Assembly (NCBI GenBank): GCA_023374025.1
Contig: SIJG01000084.1
Location: 170,919 to 234,918 of the forward strand
Direction of reading: 5' to 3'
DNA length: 64,000 bases
From: Heterodera schachtii
Taxonomy: Eukaryota; Nematoda; Chromadorea; Rhabditida; Heteroderidae
Positions within the stretch are counted from its first letter, which is position 1. Every line of letters begins with the position of its first letter. Shown here piece after piece: positions 9,056-19,480 of this stretch. Under the pieces are notes generated by a model, which made no database searches, was not told where the DNA came from, and saw only the letters and a program-made list of their open reading frames with translations. A program made the translations under genes and the position numbers.

Positions 9056-11587
9056 CTATTTATGCAAAAAAGAAAAAAGTCCACAAAAGGGAGTAATCCA
9101 CTTACTCTGCGGACATGTCATAGATTAAATTGTCCTCGAGTAATATGGATTAAAAATTAAACAAAATTAAGAAATCACAACAAAATTAAATATAAGAACG
9201 AGGTCAATGATCATCAATAAAACCAAATCACTATATAAAATATATAATATCTTTATTAAAGAGATAATTCACTTTTCCGGTCATTTTATACCTTAAGGAG
9301 TTTAATTTTTGTTTTAAATTGATTTAAAGAATTTATTTTAATGATTTCTTTATCCAGCTGATTCCACAATTTTGTAGCCCTCCCCGCAAAGGGAATAAAT
9401 TTTTTGCCTAATTTATATTTTGTGTTAAACCTATAAAAGGGGACATTAAAGCGTTCAGAAGGTTTGAAAATTTTAAATATATCTAAATCTGTTCGGCCAT
9501 AAACGATTTTATGTGCCATGAACAGATCAAAGAGCTTTCGCCTATTCTCAAGTGTTGGTAGTTGCAGATATTCTAATCGTTTCGAGTATGGAATTGGCGG
9601 AAGGGTGCATTTAAAAAACACCCTTTTGGTGAAATATTTTTGACACTTTTCGATTTTTTTAATATTTTTTTGAAGAGACGGATTCCAAACCTCCGGAGCG
9701 TATTCCAATAAAGGCCTAATATAAGTTTTATATAACGTAATCCAAATCTTAGATGATTTGGATTTAATTATTCGAAACAAGGAACGCATACGTAAATACG
9801 CATTCCTTGTTATATGATTAACATGATCGGAAAATTGTAATTTGTTATCAATGTTTACTCCTAAATCCCTAATTGTATCCACAGCATTTATTGTATTCCC
9901 ATCAAATTTATAAGTTTCTTTTGGGTTTTTTGAACCCAAATAAAGTACAAAAGTTTTTTGAATTGAAACTTTTATTTGCCATTTATTTGCCCATTCGAAT
10001 AAATTATGCAATGCTTTATGCATAATTTCCGTTTCTGTTCTTGCTTTATAACAAATATAGATTTTAACATCATCAGCATATAATTTAATATTCACTCCTG
10101 ATGGTATGACATCAGGAAGGTCGTTAATATATATAAGGAATAATAAAGGACCCAGGACAGAGCCTTGGGGGACGCCAGAGCCAACTTTTTTAATAGAGGA
10201 TAAAGAATCCCCTATTTTAACGCGAAAAGTCCTGTTCATTAAAAATGCTTTTATCCAATTTAGCAATTTACCCCGTATACCAATTTTTTCCAATTTATAT
10301 AAAAGCAAATTATGAGGTACCGAGTCAAATGCTTTTTGAAAGTCAATATAAATACAGTCAACTTTTTTTCCATTAATAATTGCTTCATACCAATCTTCGA
10401 CAACTGTTATTAATTGATTTGTTGTTGACCTATTTCTAATAAAACCAAATTGGGACTCTGAAATTTTATTATTTTTTAATAGAAAATTGTAAATATTTTT
10501 GCTGAGAATTCTTTCCATAACTCTGCATAGTGAGCAGGTTAAAGAAATAGGTCTATAATTTTCAGGATTGAATTTATCCCCCTTTTTAAAAAGAGGAAAG
10601 ACAATTGATTCCTTCCAAATGTTTGGAAGAGAACCACTGTCTAATGATAGTCTAAACAACTCAGTAATAACAGTTGCCAATGAAAAATGGCAATTTTTTA
10701 GGACTTTATAAGAAATGTTATCCGGAGAAGTTCCATTTTTATTTGGCAATTTTCTTAACAGTGTTTGAGTCTCAATGATGTTAAAATTTATGTCCGATAT
10801 AAAGCATTGATTATTACCATAGGAGTTGTCCAAACTTAAATCGTTTAGGACAACTTCGGAGTTATTAAATGAATTTGCAAATAAAATGGCAAATAATTCC
10901 GATTTCTCTTCACTTTCACGATAGCATTTATTTTCAAAAACTAAATTTGGTATTTCAAAGGGATTGACATTGTGTTTTTGAATGTATTTAAAAATTGAAT
11001 TTTTTCCCTTTGAAATAGCCTTATATTCAATTAAATTATGTATTTTTTTGGTTTGTATTTTTATATGTAAAGTAATGCTATCATAAAGTGCTTTTTTTGT
11101 TGGATCAATTTTACACTGTCTATATAGTTTTGCCTTTTCTTTAATGGATGCCAATAAATGTTGTGGATACTTTGGAGCTAAGTCTTTTTTTTGTATTTTT
11201 TTTACTGGAATACACTCATTCAAGGCATTCAACAAGGCGCTATTGAAGGCACAGCATTTTTCATTTATACTAAAGTGTGAAAGAGAAAGAGAACTTAATC
11301 TAGCAGAAATAACGACATTTAAAAGTGATACGTTAGACGGAGTAAACCGTCTAAGATGAATATATTTAGGCTTTTCTCTATTTTTAGGAACATTTAACAC
11401 AAAAAATTGTGCTAAATGATCAGATGAAAATATGCCTCCTTCAACAGTGCAATGTTTTACGATTTTATCATTTGCCGATAAAATTAAATCCAACCATGAT
11501 TTACCCCTAGTGGGCTCATTTGTGGCATTTATAAATGAAAATTTATTAAAAAAGTCACAAAATATTTCACCAATATTATTTATAGCG
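9056..11587 (-). mobile_element. Second LINE copy, 5' truncated
   Basis: The boundaries come from comparison with the empty copies of repeat R. It has the 3' untranslated region with the CCACTTACTCTG hairpin and all of the reverse transcriptase, but starts inside the endonuclease domain and lacks ORF1. 5' truncation is typical of target-primed reverse transcription. No target-site duplication is visible, because target bases were deleted. Confidence 0.85.
9286..11587 (-). pseudogene. LINE ORF2, 5'-truncated, otherwise open
   Basis: The frame is open from the truncation point (about 11587) to the stop at 9286. It begins in the endonuclease (INATNEPTRGKSWLDLILS, then SSDH) and holds the full reverse transcriptase (QFGFIRNRST, DFQKAFDSVPH, GVPQGSVLGPL, YADD) and the C-terminal region. 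It lacks the endonuclease catalytic N-terminus, so it is not active alone. It is the better preserved reverse transcriptase of the two and shows where the first copy is frameshifted. Confidence 0.85.
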
Positions 11588-13814
11588 TTGAAGATTAAAT
11601 GTGAACTTTGGCATCCATATTTAATATGAAATCCATATAAGTAAATTATTTTGGTAAATAAATTATTAAATTACAAAAATTTATTTTAAAAAAGGGGGAA
11701 GCGGATGCTTTTTCTGTGAATTTTCGCCATTATTGGCAGCTATTTTAGGGATTTTCGAAAAATCCTTAGTAAAACTGCAATAAAAACGAAAAGATACCCC
11801 TAGAAACAAGCCGAAAAAAAAATCCAGAAAATTATTTTCTATGTGTTTTGCTTAATAAAAAGCGTTAATAATAAAAATTATTGCCTATTGCCTATTTAAT
11901 GCCTAATTTGCGATTTTTTCTTGCTTTTTAGGTGCCTATTTCGCGAACCCTTTTAAGCGGTCAATCTATTAAATACATTAAAGAAAAATTACCAATATGA
12001 AAAAATATATATAATTTTCATTCATATTTAAAATAAATCAAAATTATTCTACAGATTTTTTTTTGTTTTAACGCTTTTGAGTTAGCAAAATGCCAAGAAA
12101 TGGTAAAAATAAAAGAAAAATTGTGGGCAAATTTTGGAGAATTGCAAAAAGTTAGAATTAAAATTCATTTTGCAAAATAACTGCCCGACGTTGAAAGTTC
12201 ATATTTTAACATAAAAACTCAGGTGAAAAACAATTTTGGGCATAAATTATTAATTTCGCCAAAATTCCAAATTTCTCCGGTCGTTTTCCTGTCGATTCAA
12301 CCGGCTCAAATCCATTTAATTTTATAAAAGTTTTATTTGGCATCCCGTACCCGGAGGAAATGCGGCACAAGCAATGATAAAAATTGTTTAAAGTAATTTA
12401 AAATTATCAAATATTTTCCATATTTTCAACTCTTTCTTTTATTTCTTAGTTTTTAATGTACAAATTTCATATATATTTTTTTCATTTCCCTTTTCCATTT
12501 AAGCATTATATGGATATTTCAAAACACAAATAGCAAAATATGAAAAAATAGATGAATAAAAATAAAGAAAATTAAAAATCAGAAAAAATTAATCGCAATT
12601 TTACCATAAAAACTTAATCGAAAATTGAGTTGCTGTCTCTTTCCCTTTTTTCATCGTCCAAATAAATATCAATGGCCAAAGTCACTTTGTCCTCCTCCTT
12701 GTTGTACCATTCTGAGCTTGTGCCAACCCATTCCTTAATTATGATGACATAAAAGGAAATCAATTAAAAAGATTGGTTTTAGTTTTAAAATGAAAATAAA
12801 AGGATTTATGCTTTTGTCATGACAATTTTTGACTTTTACAATGGCCGAAAGGGATCTTTTTTGTAACTGTTTAAAATTTAAATTATGCAGAGAAGGCCAA
12901 CAGAATTCTTTTAAAAATTACTTATTTTTTATTAGTTTATTTTGGCCAATTTATAAAAAACAAAAAAATTCTCACCAAATACGAAAATGTAACGAAATTA
13001 TAAAATCCGTGAATGGGTGATTCATTGTTAAAAATGCGGTCATCGAAAGCTTCCCGAGGATCACGCGGAACAATTCGAAAAGATGCCGAACATTTGCGGC
13101 TCCAATTCGGTGCTTAAAACAAATTAATATTATATTATTATTTCGAATTAATTTTAATTAATTTCACTTACTTTCTTTTGGGACGGCACACAAAAGGTAA
13201 AAGCCCAAACATTTCTCCCCATCAGCGCTTCCGTTTATTTGTGCCACAATTTTCCACGGCATCCCTTTGATGTGCACAGTGTCGCTTTTGCGTCCCTTCC
13301 AACGAATTCGAGAAAAAACGGAAATTTTTTCAATTTCCATAAAAATTGTTTTGTCGGATGTTCTTGGTACAGAAGCAAATTGGCCAGCTTGAGCATTCTT
13401 TAAGGTAAAGTCAACAGTCAATGTCACGCTGTCATCATTTTGATTGTAAAATCCATTGCCCGGGTACAGCAATTCCTTAATTAGCCTTAATTGGTCAATT
13501 AAGGAATAAGCAATCAAAATCACTCACCGCAAATGAAATGGAACCAGGGAATCCCGCGTGGCTCTCTGTGTGGTTAAAAATTTTGCCCAAAAGTTTCCCA
13601 GTAGAATTCTCCATGTCGAACTTTTTCGAGACAATTCGAAAGGTTGCCGCCGAACATTCGCAACTCCAATTTTTGTCTTAATTAAGTGGTTCTTATCCTT
13701 TTTGTAACCCCCTAAAAAAATTTTTAAAGTTTTTTGTATGGTAATTTTTGGCGCTGAAAACAAATCTGACATTTATCTGTTACGCAACATTTAATTGTCT
13801 CTATAATCTAACAC

Positions 13815-16117
13815 TAGCGGGTGCGTGAACCGTCGGATCTGGGCCTGGGAAAAAGCGCTTCGCGCTTCTTGAGCTTCGCTACCTAGGCTTTGAAACAATT
13901 CAAATTGATCGAATTTGTTGGAGAGATTTTTTTGTTGTGAAAAATTTGGATTAAAAAAATTCAGTGATTTTTAGGCCGCTTCGCGGCCTTGAATGGGCGC
14001 TTCGCGCCCGTTTTAAATTTAGTTGGGCTCAGACGGGCACTTCGTACAACCATGGCGGAAGGGGTACAACCACAGGGGAAGTGGTACAACCACGGGGGAA
14101 GAGGTACAACCACGGGGGAAGAGGTACAACCACAGTGATTAAAAGAGGTACAACAGTAATTAGAAGAGGTACAAAAGTGATGAGAAGAGGTACAAAAGTG
14201 ATTAGAAGAGGTACAAAAGTGATGAGAAGAGGTACAAAAGTGATTAGAAGAGGTACAAAAGTGATGAGAAGAGGTACAAAAGTGATTAGAAGAGGTACAA
14301 AAGTGATGAGAAGAGGTACAAAAGTGATTAGAAGAGGTACAAAAGTGATGAGAAGAGGTACAAAAGTGATAAGAAGAGGTGAAACAGTGATTAGAAGAGC
14401 TTCGCGCCCGTTTTTCAAATTTTGTTTTATTCTAATTAAAAAAACAAATAAATTCTTTAATTTAAAAATAAAAAATAATTAATTTTAAATTAATACATTT
14501 ATTTACCAAAATTATTTACTTCAAATTAAAAAAAATTATTAATTATTAATAAAACCAAAACAGTTAAATTAATTAAAAGCATTGAAAAATAACCCTAAAA
14601 TATGAAGAAAAATAATGTACACCGCCCGGATCCGAACCTGCCCCTCCCCCTTATAAGGATGCCTCAGAATCCCCAATCACACAGGGATTCTGAGGTCTTA
14701 ACGATGTCTAAAGTAAAATCTGATTTCAGATTAATGATCAGCACCCTAAAATACCCCTAAAGACATATTTTTGGAAGATTTTTGGTGAAAAAATTTTTTC
14801 ACTCAAAAATCCTGGTCACCCCCCTATGGTCCCGAATCCCAAAACCACTTTTATTTTTATAACAATTTTTAAAAATGTGATAAAAATCTAAAATAAATTT
14901 TATCTTATAGAGCAAAAAATTGCGGATTTTAGTAGTATTTTAATTTTACAGAATGTCTTTTCAGAAAGGGGTTATGAAATTTTTTCTGAAAAATCGAATT
15001 TTTCCAGAAATTCTGGAATAACTTTTTTCTTTTTAGAGATTTAAATTCCTAATTTATCACATAAAATTCTACTTATTTTTCTCTATTTTTAAAGCTTTAT
15101 TTCATGAAAATAGCCCCACATTGAAATGAGCAGTGAATTTTCAAAATTTAACCCAAAATCCCGAGGGCCAAAAAAATTGAAAAATATTTTCGAATTTTTA
15201 AAAAATTCTAAAAATTGTGAAACGAAAAACGAAGGTCATATTCGTAATCAGCATCTCAAAAACCCCAGAAAAATTTTTTTCACCCCCATTTTGGCCTCAA
15301 AAAAAATTTTCGAAAATTTCTAGGGGGCCTAGCTCAAAAATTCTTGAAAATTTTCCAACATATAGGGCACCATTCGATAGAGCTTCGAAAGCTCTACAAT
15401 TTTGCTCTAAGCCAATTTTTGGCTAAAACCAACCCCTGAGCAGTTATGGGCCCGGGACTCAAATGTCCCGCTTAGGCCAAAATTTTTTTCTATTTCCGGA
15501 AAAAAACCGAAATTTTTCCGAAAAAAATACCAGTCGATAGAGCTCGAAAAACTGCTTCCCAAAAGTGCTCTCCGTTTTCCCCGGAAAAATCGGCAAAAAA
15601 TCCTAAAATTCAAAAACCCCAAAACCTACTTTTAGGCCTAACTCGAAAAATTTTGAAAATTTTCGAAATTTTAAAATCTGGAAAAATCGAGCTTATTGAA
15701 CTCTACAATAAGTCTGCTGGTCACCCCCCATCCAGATCAAAGTCTAATGAGTTATTCAATGGGGACTGAACTGGACAAAGTTGGTACTGAAAAGTTGCCA
15801 ATTTCTGCAGCCCTTCCTATAATAGGTAGAAGCCTGGAATTTTTTTTGACTTTTAGACAACACTTCAACTTAAGTTCCTACCAGCGAAAAGTTTTTGATT
15901 GGGGTTTTAGAAAAAAAGTTATGGGCCCTGAACTGCACGAAAAAACAGGAAATCGGTCCCTGGTACTCAGTTGGACCTCGGATAAAAAAACCTATAGTTT
16001 TCCCAGATGCGCCGTCCCGAGATGCCTATGTGTGCAAAATTTCAGCCCCGTAGCTATTCCCGAACTGCTCAAATTAGTTTTTGAGATGAGTTGCCTTGTC
16101 AATATAACGTATATATA
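13815..16117. repeat. 2.3-kb insert in intron of gene B
   Basis: The sister region reads straight through at 53168, so these bases were added here or lost there. The left edge (CTAGCGGGTGCGTGAAC) resembles a repeat at 37.37-37.45 kb. The insert holds a 21-bp tandem array (14040-14400), a perfect hairpin around 14665-14695 (CCTCAGAATCCC...GGGATTCTGAGG) and AT-rich DNA. The open frame at 15696-16118 shows no recognisable domain. No clear target duplication was seen. Confidence 0.65.
14040..14400. repeat. 21-bp tandem array with alternating units
   Basis: About four units of a GGTACAACCAC(A/G)GGGGAAG type are followed by about twelve 21-bp units, AGAAGAGGTACAAAAGTGATT or the same ending in G. 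The T and G endings alternate, giving a 42-bp higher-order repeat. The array is flanked by copies of CTTCGCGCCCG. The unit is a multiple of three, so both strands stay open (RRGTKVI/RRGTKVM on the plus strand). I see no sign of a real gene. Confidence 0.85.
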
Positions 16118-17574
16118 ATTGGTCTATGAACATTTGAGCCGACCCAATAAATACAATTTATCATAATATTGCGGAGCTTATGCCTCCTGCTTAATTTTAT
16201 GAATTTGGGCGGCACAAAAAGGAAAAGAACCAATTAGGTAAGTTACGCCCCAATTTTAATTTTCTACAATAATTAGTATTTAATTAATTAATTTTCTTTA
16301 ACTTCTTTTGCTGCTGCACATTTATTGTAAATTCCCAACCATTTTTGATCAGTGCTTCCATTTTTTGCATTAATTTTTGCCACAATATTCCACGAAAGTC
16401 CTCTGATTTGCGCAGTTTCACTGTATCGATAAGTGCCCACTTTTTCTCCCGCAAATTCCGACACTTTTTCAATGTGCAAAACAATTGTCCCAAATGTCAA
16501 ATTTCGCCAATGGCTCGGGAATTGCAATGGGCCGTACAGTAATCCACCAGACGAACCACACATTTTCGATTGGCTATGGTATTGTTTAATGCCGACGACT
16601 TCTTCTGCAATTAAAATGCCGGACGGAACTGTAAAAATAAGAGTTAGACGGGCCGGGAATGGCATGCTAAGCTATCCTTAAAAATGTTTAATTTTTGAAA
16701 AAAAATAAAATAAACATTTATTTTTTTAGTAAATTTATAAAATAAATGAAAGGAGAAAAAAAGGGCTAATGCTTTATGTTAAAATTTTAAATAATATTCT
16801 ATCAAAAAATTATTTTTGAATATATTCGAATTTGTCTAAATGCCCTATTATTTGCTTTTCTCGTATGTGTAAATTCCCGAGACCATAAACTGTTGTTTGA
16901 TACCAAGAATTTAAGGGAATACGTCGTTTTATTTTTCGATTTTTATGTTTTTTGACTGGTCATTTTCGGTATAATATTGAAAAAATATATGTATAAATAT
17001 CAATAAATATCGATCGGTAGCAACCGTGCCGATCTCTATTTTAAACATATTAGTTTTTTGCAGAAAATTTCTTATGTTATTAAGTTCAATTTCACCAATT
17101 TTTTGTGAAAAATCCTCTTGTGAGAAGAGCGGAAAGCGTATTTTGAACAGTGCCGGGCCAAGCACTTGACGGCGTTTCTCTGCTGAACAATCAATGCCAT
17201 TTTCACGGCATTTTTCATCGGTCCAACGGAGTGCCGAAAAAAAAAACAATAAAATTAATTAGTGTAATTTACTTAATTTCTAAAAATTTACTGCTTCCCA
17301 AATGGAAATTTCTCCACTGATTTGCAATTCATCACGTCCAAAAATTTCGCACAACAATTTTTGGTCAATTTGTAAAAATTCCTCCGATTTGAGCAAAGTG
17401 TCCGCATTTTTATCAATGAAAGCCAAACAATCATTGGCAAAACCCTAAATTCAAAAGAAAATAATCCCTAAAAATTTTGAATTTAAATTGGAAATTAATT
17501 TCAAATTGTTCTTTGTTTGTTTTCTCTAAAGGGAGACTTTTCACATACATTTTCAAATTCCAAATGCCAATAAA

Positions 17575-18913
17575 TAGGGATCATTTTTTTATGTAAATAC
17601 ATGTTTTTTTCCTGGATTCTCCATGCTCTAATTAGTAGGAAAAACACTTTCTTTTTTGTGTTTGCGAACAAAAGTTGGGACTTTTATTTACATATTTTTA
17701 CATATTTTCGTATTTTTCTACATATTACATATGTACATATTTTTATACCAGAGATGTGATATCTGAGTATTTTTACTCATTTTGTGGTCTTTTAGAGGGT
17801 CAAAGAGGATTTTTTTGAAAAATGAGGATTTGCGGATTTTTGTGGTCTTTTGAGAAATTTGAGGATTTTTGTGGTCTTTTGATAAAAAAGTGACAAAAAC
17901 GCATAATTTTTGAAAATTAGGTATATTTGGCAAAATGTTCGAACTTCTTCTTCAAATTTTAAACATTTTTTTGACAAAATTTGTTAACAAATCGCACTCA
18001 AAATTCCAATTTTTTCCCGGCAGCGCCTATCGGCACTGCCGGACCCCCTCCCCAAATGTTTCCAAAACTTTTTTGGAAAACCGCGCCACAAAAAGAACAA
18101 TTTAAAAGCAAAAAAATTTAAGAGATGTCAATTTATTAATAAAACAATAGAAATCGAATTATTTATATTTTATTTTTTGGAGGTTTTAAATAAGATTAGT
18201 TATAGATATTTACCAAAAATTACCAATTTTGCGGCCTAATTTTGCGATTCTTGACCAATTTTTTAAGAAAAAAATAGGAATTATTGGGGTCCGGCGGCGT
18301 TGATAGGCGCCGTGATTGTTTTCAAACGGAAAAATGACAGTTGACTGATTTTGTTTGCAATTTTATGATGTTTTAAAAAATGAGGATTTTTCATTCCAAA
18401 TGAGGATTTTTTTGAGGTATTTTAGTGGCAAATGAGGATTTTTTATGGCTGAAATGAGGATTTTCAAAATTTTGAGATCACATCTCTGGTTTAAAATTAT
18501 CTTTTAGTAATTTAAAAATTAATTTTTGATATCCCATTTTTGAAAAAAAAAAACTATTTTTTGGGGCACATTTTCATAAAAAATTTTTACTTTTCGCAAA
18601 AAATTTCTATAATTTCTCAAAATTTTAGAAAAAAATTGCGAAATTTTGGATATTTTTGGGGGTATTTCATAAAAAAATTCCCTAAAAATTCTCAAAAAAT
18701 GCAAAATATGTACGAAAAAATGCGAAAAAGTCCAAAATATGTATAAAAATATGTACATATGTAATATGTAGAAAAATCCGAAAATATGTAAAAATATGTA
18801 AATAAAAGTCCCAACTTTTGTTCGCAAACACAAAAAAGAAAGTGTTTTTCCTACTAATTAGAGCATGGAGAATCCAGGAAAAAAACATGTATTTACATAA
18901 AAAATGATTCCCT
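17575..18913. mobile_element. Nested foldback elements (TAGGG and CAGAG ends)
   Basis: The outer element begins TAGGGATCATTTTTT and ends with the near-inverse TGATTCCCTA. Its arms extend about 170 bp and both include AACAAAAGTTGGGAC or its complement. Inside lies another element (17749-18488) with ends CAGAGATGTGAT and ATCACATCTCTG. The inner element's arms repeat GAGGATTTTTGTGGTCTTTT-like words, and it contains two GC cores (near 18025 and 18295). Both sets of ends obey the hAT YARNG rule, but I found no matching 8-bp target duplication for either. It separates truncated gene B from gene C. Confidence 0.6.
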
Positions 18914-19054
18914 AAAAATTTGTATGATTAAAAACATAAAAAAGTGATTTGCTTACCATCAATAAGGGGCCAAAGCATTGGGTGTTTTTGTACATTTTTC
19001 ATACATATTTTAGCATTTTTATACATACCTATTTTATTTATACATTTCGAGATT

Positions 19055-19250
19055 TTCTTACATAAAAAAAGAATCCCTCTTCAACATTTCCGCGTCTTTT
19101 CTGCGTCTTTGCCTTTTTTCGTGTGTCTGTCTCTCGACTTCTACAGTGAGAGACAGCAGTGAAGTCAGTGCGAGTCAGTACAGTGACTGTACAAAAACAA
19201 TACAGACGAAATACTAATTTCTTTAGAGGGTCTCTAATACCGGAAATACG
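19055..19250 (+). promoter_or_regulatory. Conserved upstream region of BTB gene C
   Basis: About 190 bases (from CGCGTCTTTTCTGCGTCTTTG to AGAGGGTCTC) are nearly identical upstream of gene I (about 55680-55840). It holds two dyads: CTGTCTCTC...GAGAGACAG, and GTACAGT-G-ACTGTAC. Both copies lie about 70-280 bases before the start codon. Conservation beside two paralogous genes suggests a promoter or 5' leader. It could equally be just duplicated flank. Confidence 0.45.
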
Positions 19251-19480
19251 GTGTATGTGTATGTACATATGTTTATTTTTTCAAAATTTTGTCGAAAAAC
19301 AATATTTGTTTACAAAAACATTTGCATGTTTTTTTTGGCTACAAATTTCCAGCAGAAGAACATAAAGTTTTGCTGATCCGTGTATTTATTTCTTGCCAAT
19401 TTTGAATGATTTAATTTAAATTTATTGCCAATAATTTTCAGGATTTAAATAAGTTATTACAAATTTTGGAATTGCTTACC

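Larger units (their letters stand above)
8640..11725. repeat. Repeat R, copy 1, split by a LINE
   Basis: The two halves (8640-9055 and 11588-11725) match continuous copies at 46231-46875 and 50248-50887. R starts ATTAAAATTTGTAATATG and ends CTTTTTCTGTGAATTTTC. It is AT-rich and non-coding, and contains the motif AGCAAAATGCCAAAAAGAGG. Relative to the other copies, about 88 bases (46650-46737) are missing at the LINE insertion point, so insertion came with a target deletion. Confidence 0.8.
12614..17444 (-). pseudogene. BTB-BACK-MATH gene B, truncated and interrupted
   Basis: Exons on the minus strand, in transcription order: BACK 17292-17444 and 17096-17234, MATH1 16289-16628, 13528-13676, 13172-13475, 12976-13112, and last exon 12614-12733. 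The BTB exons are missing; the upstream side runs into a nested foldback element (17575-18913). The acceptor before the second BACK exon is CG instead of AG. The donor after the MATH1 exon is TT where the sister copy H has GT, so translation would read into the intron and stop (ending KEVKEN). The same intron holds a 2.3-kb insert (13815-16117). The exon at 13172-13475 carries two frameshifts that cancel each other. It is a copy of the H region at 51.95-53.7 kb. Confidence 0.85.

Noticed and set aside
13964..14482. 172-codon plus-strand and 129-codon minus-strand frames
   Set aside because: Both are products of the 21-bp tandem array.
15696..16118. 140-codon plus-strand frame
   Set aside because: No domain, no paralogue in the window, and it lies inside an insert absent from the sister region.
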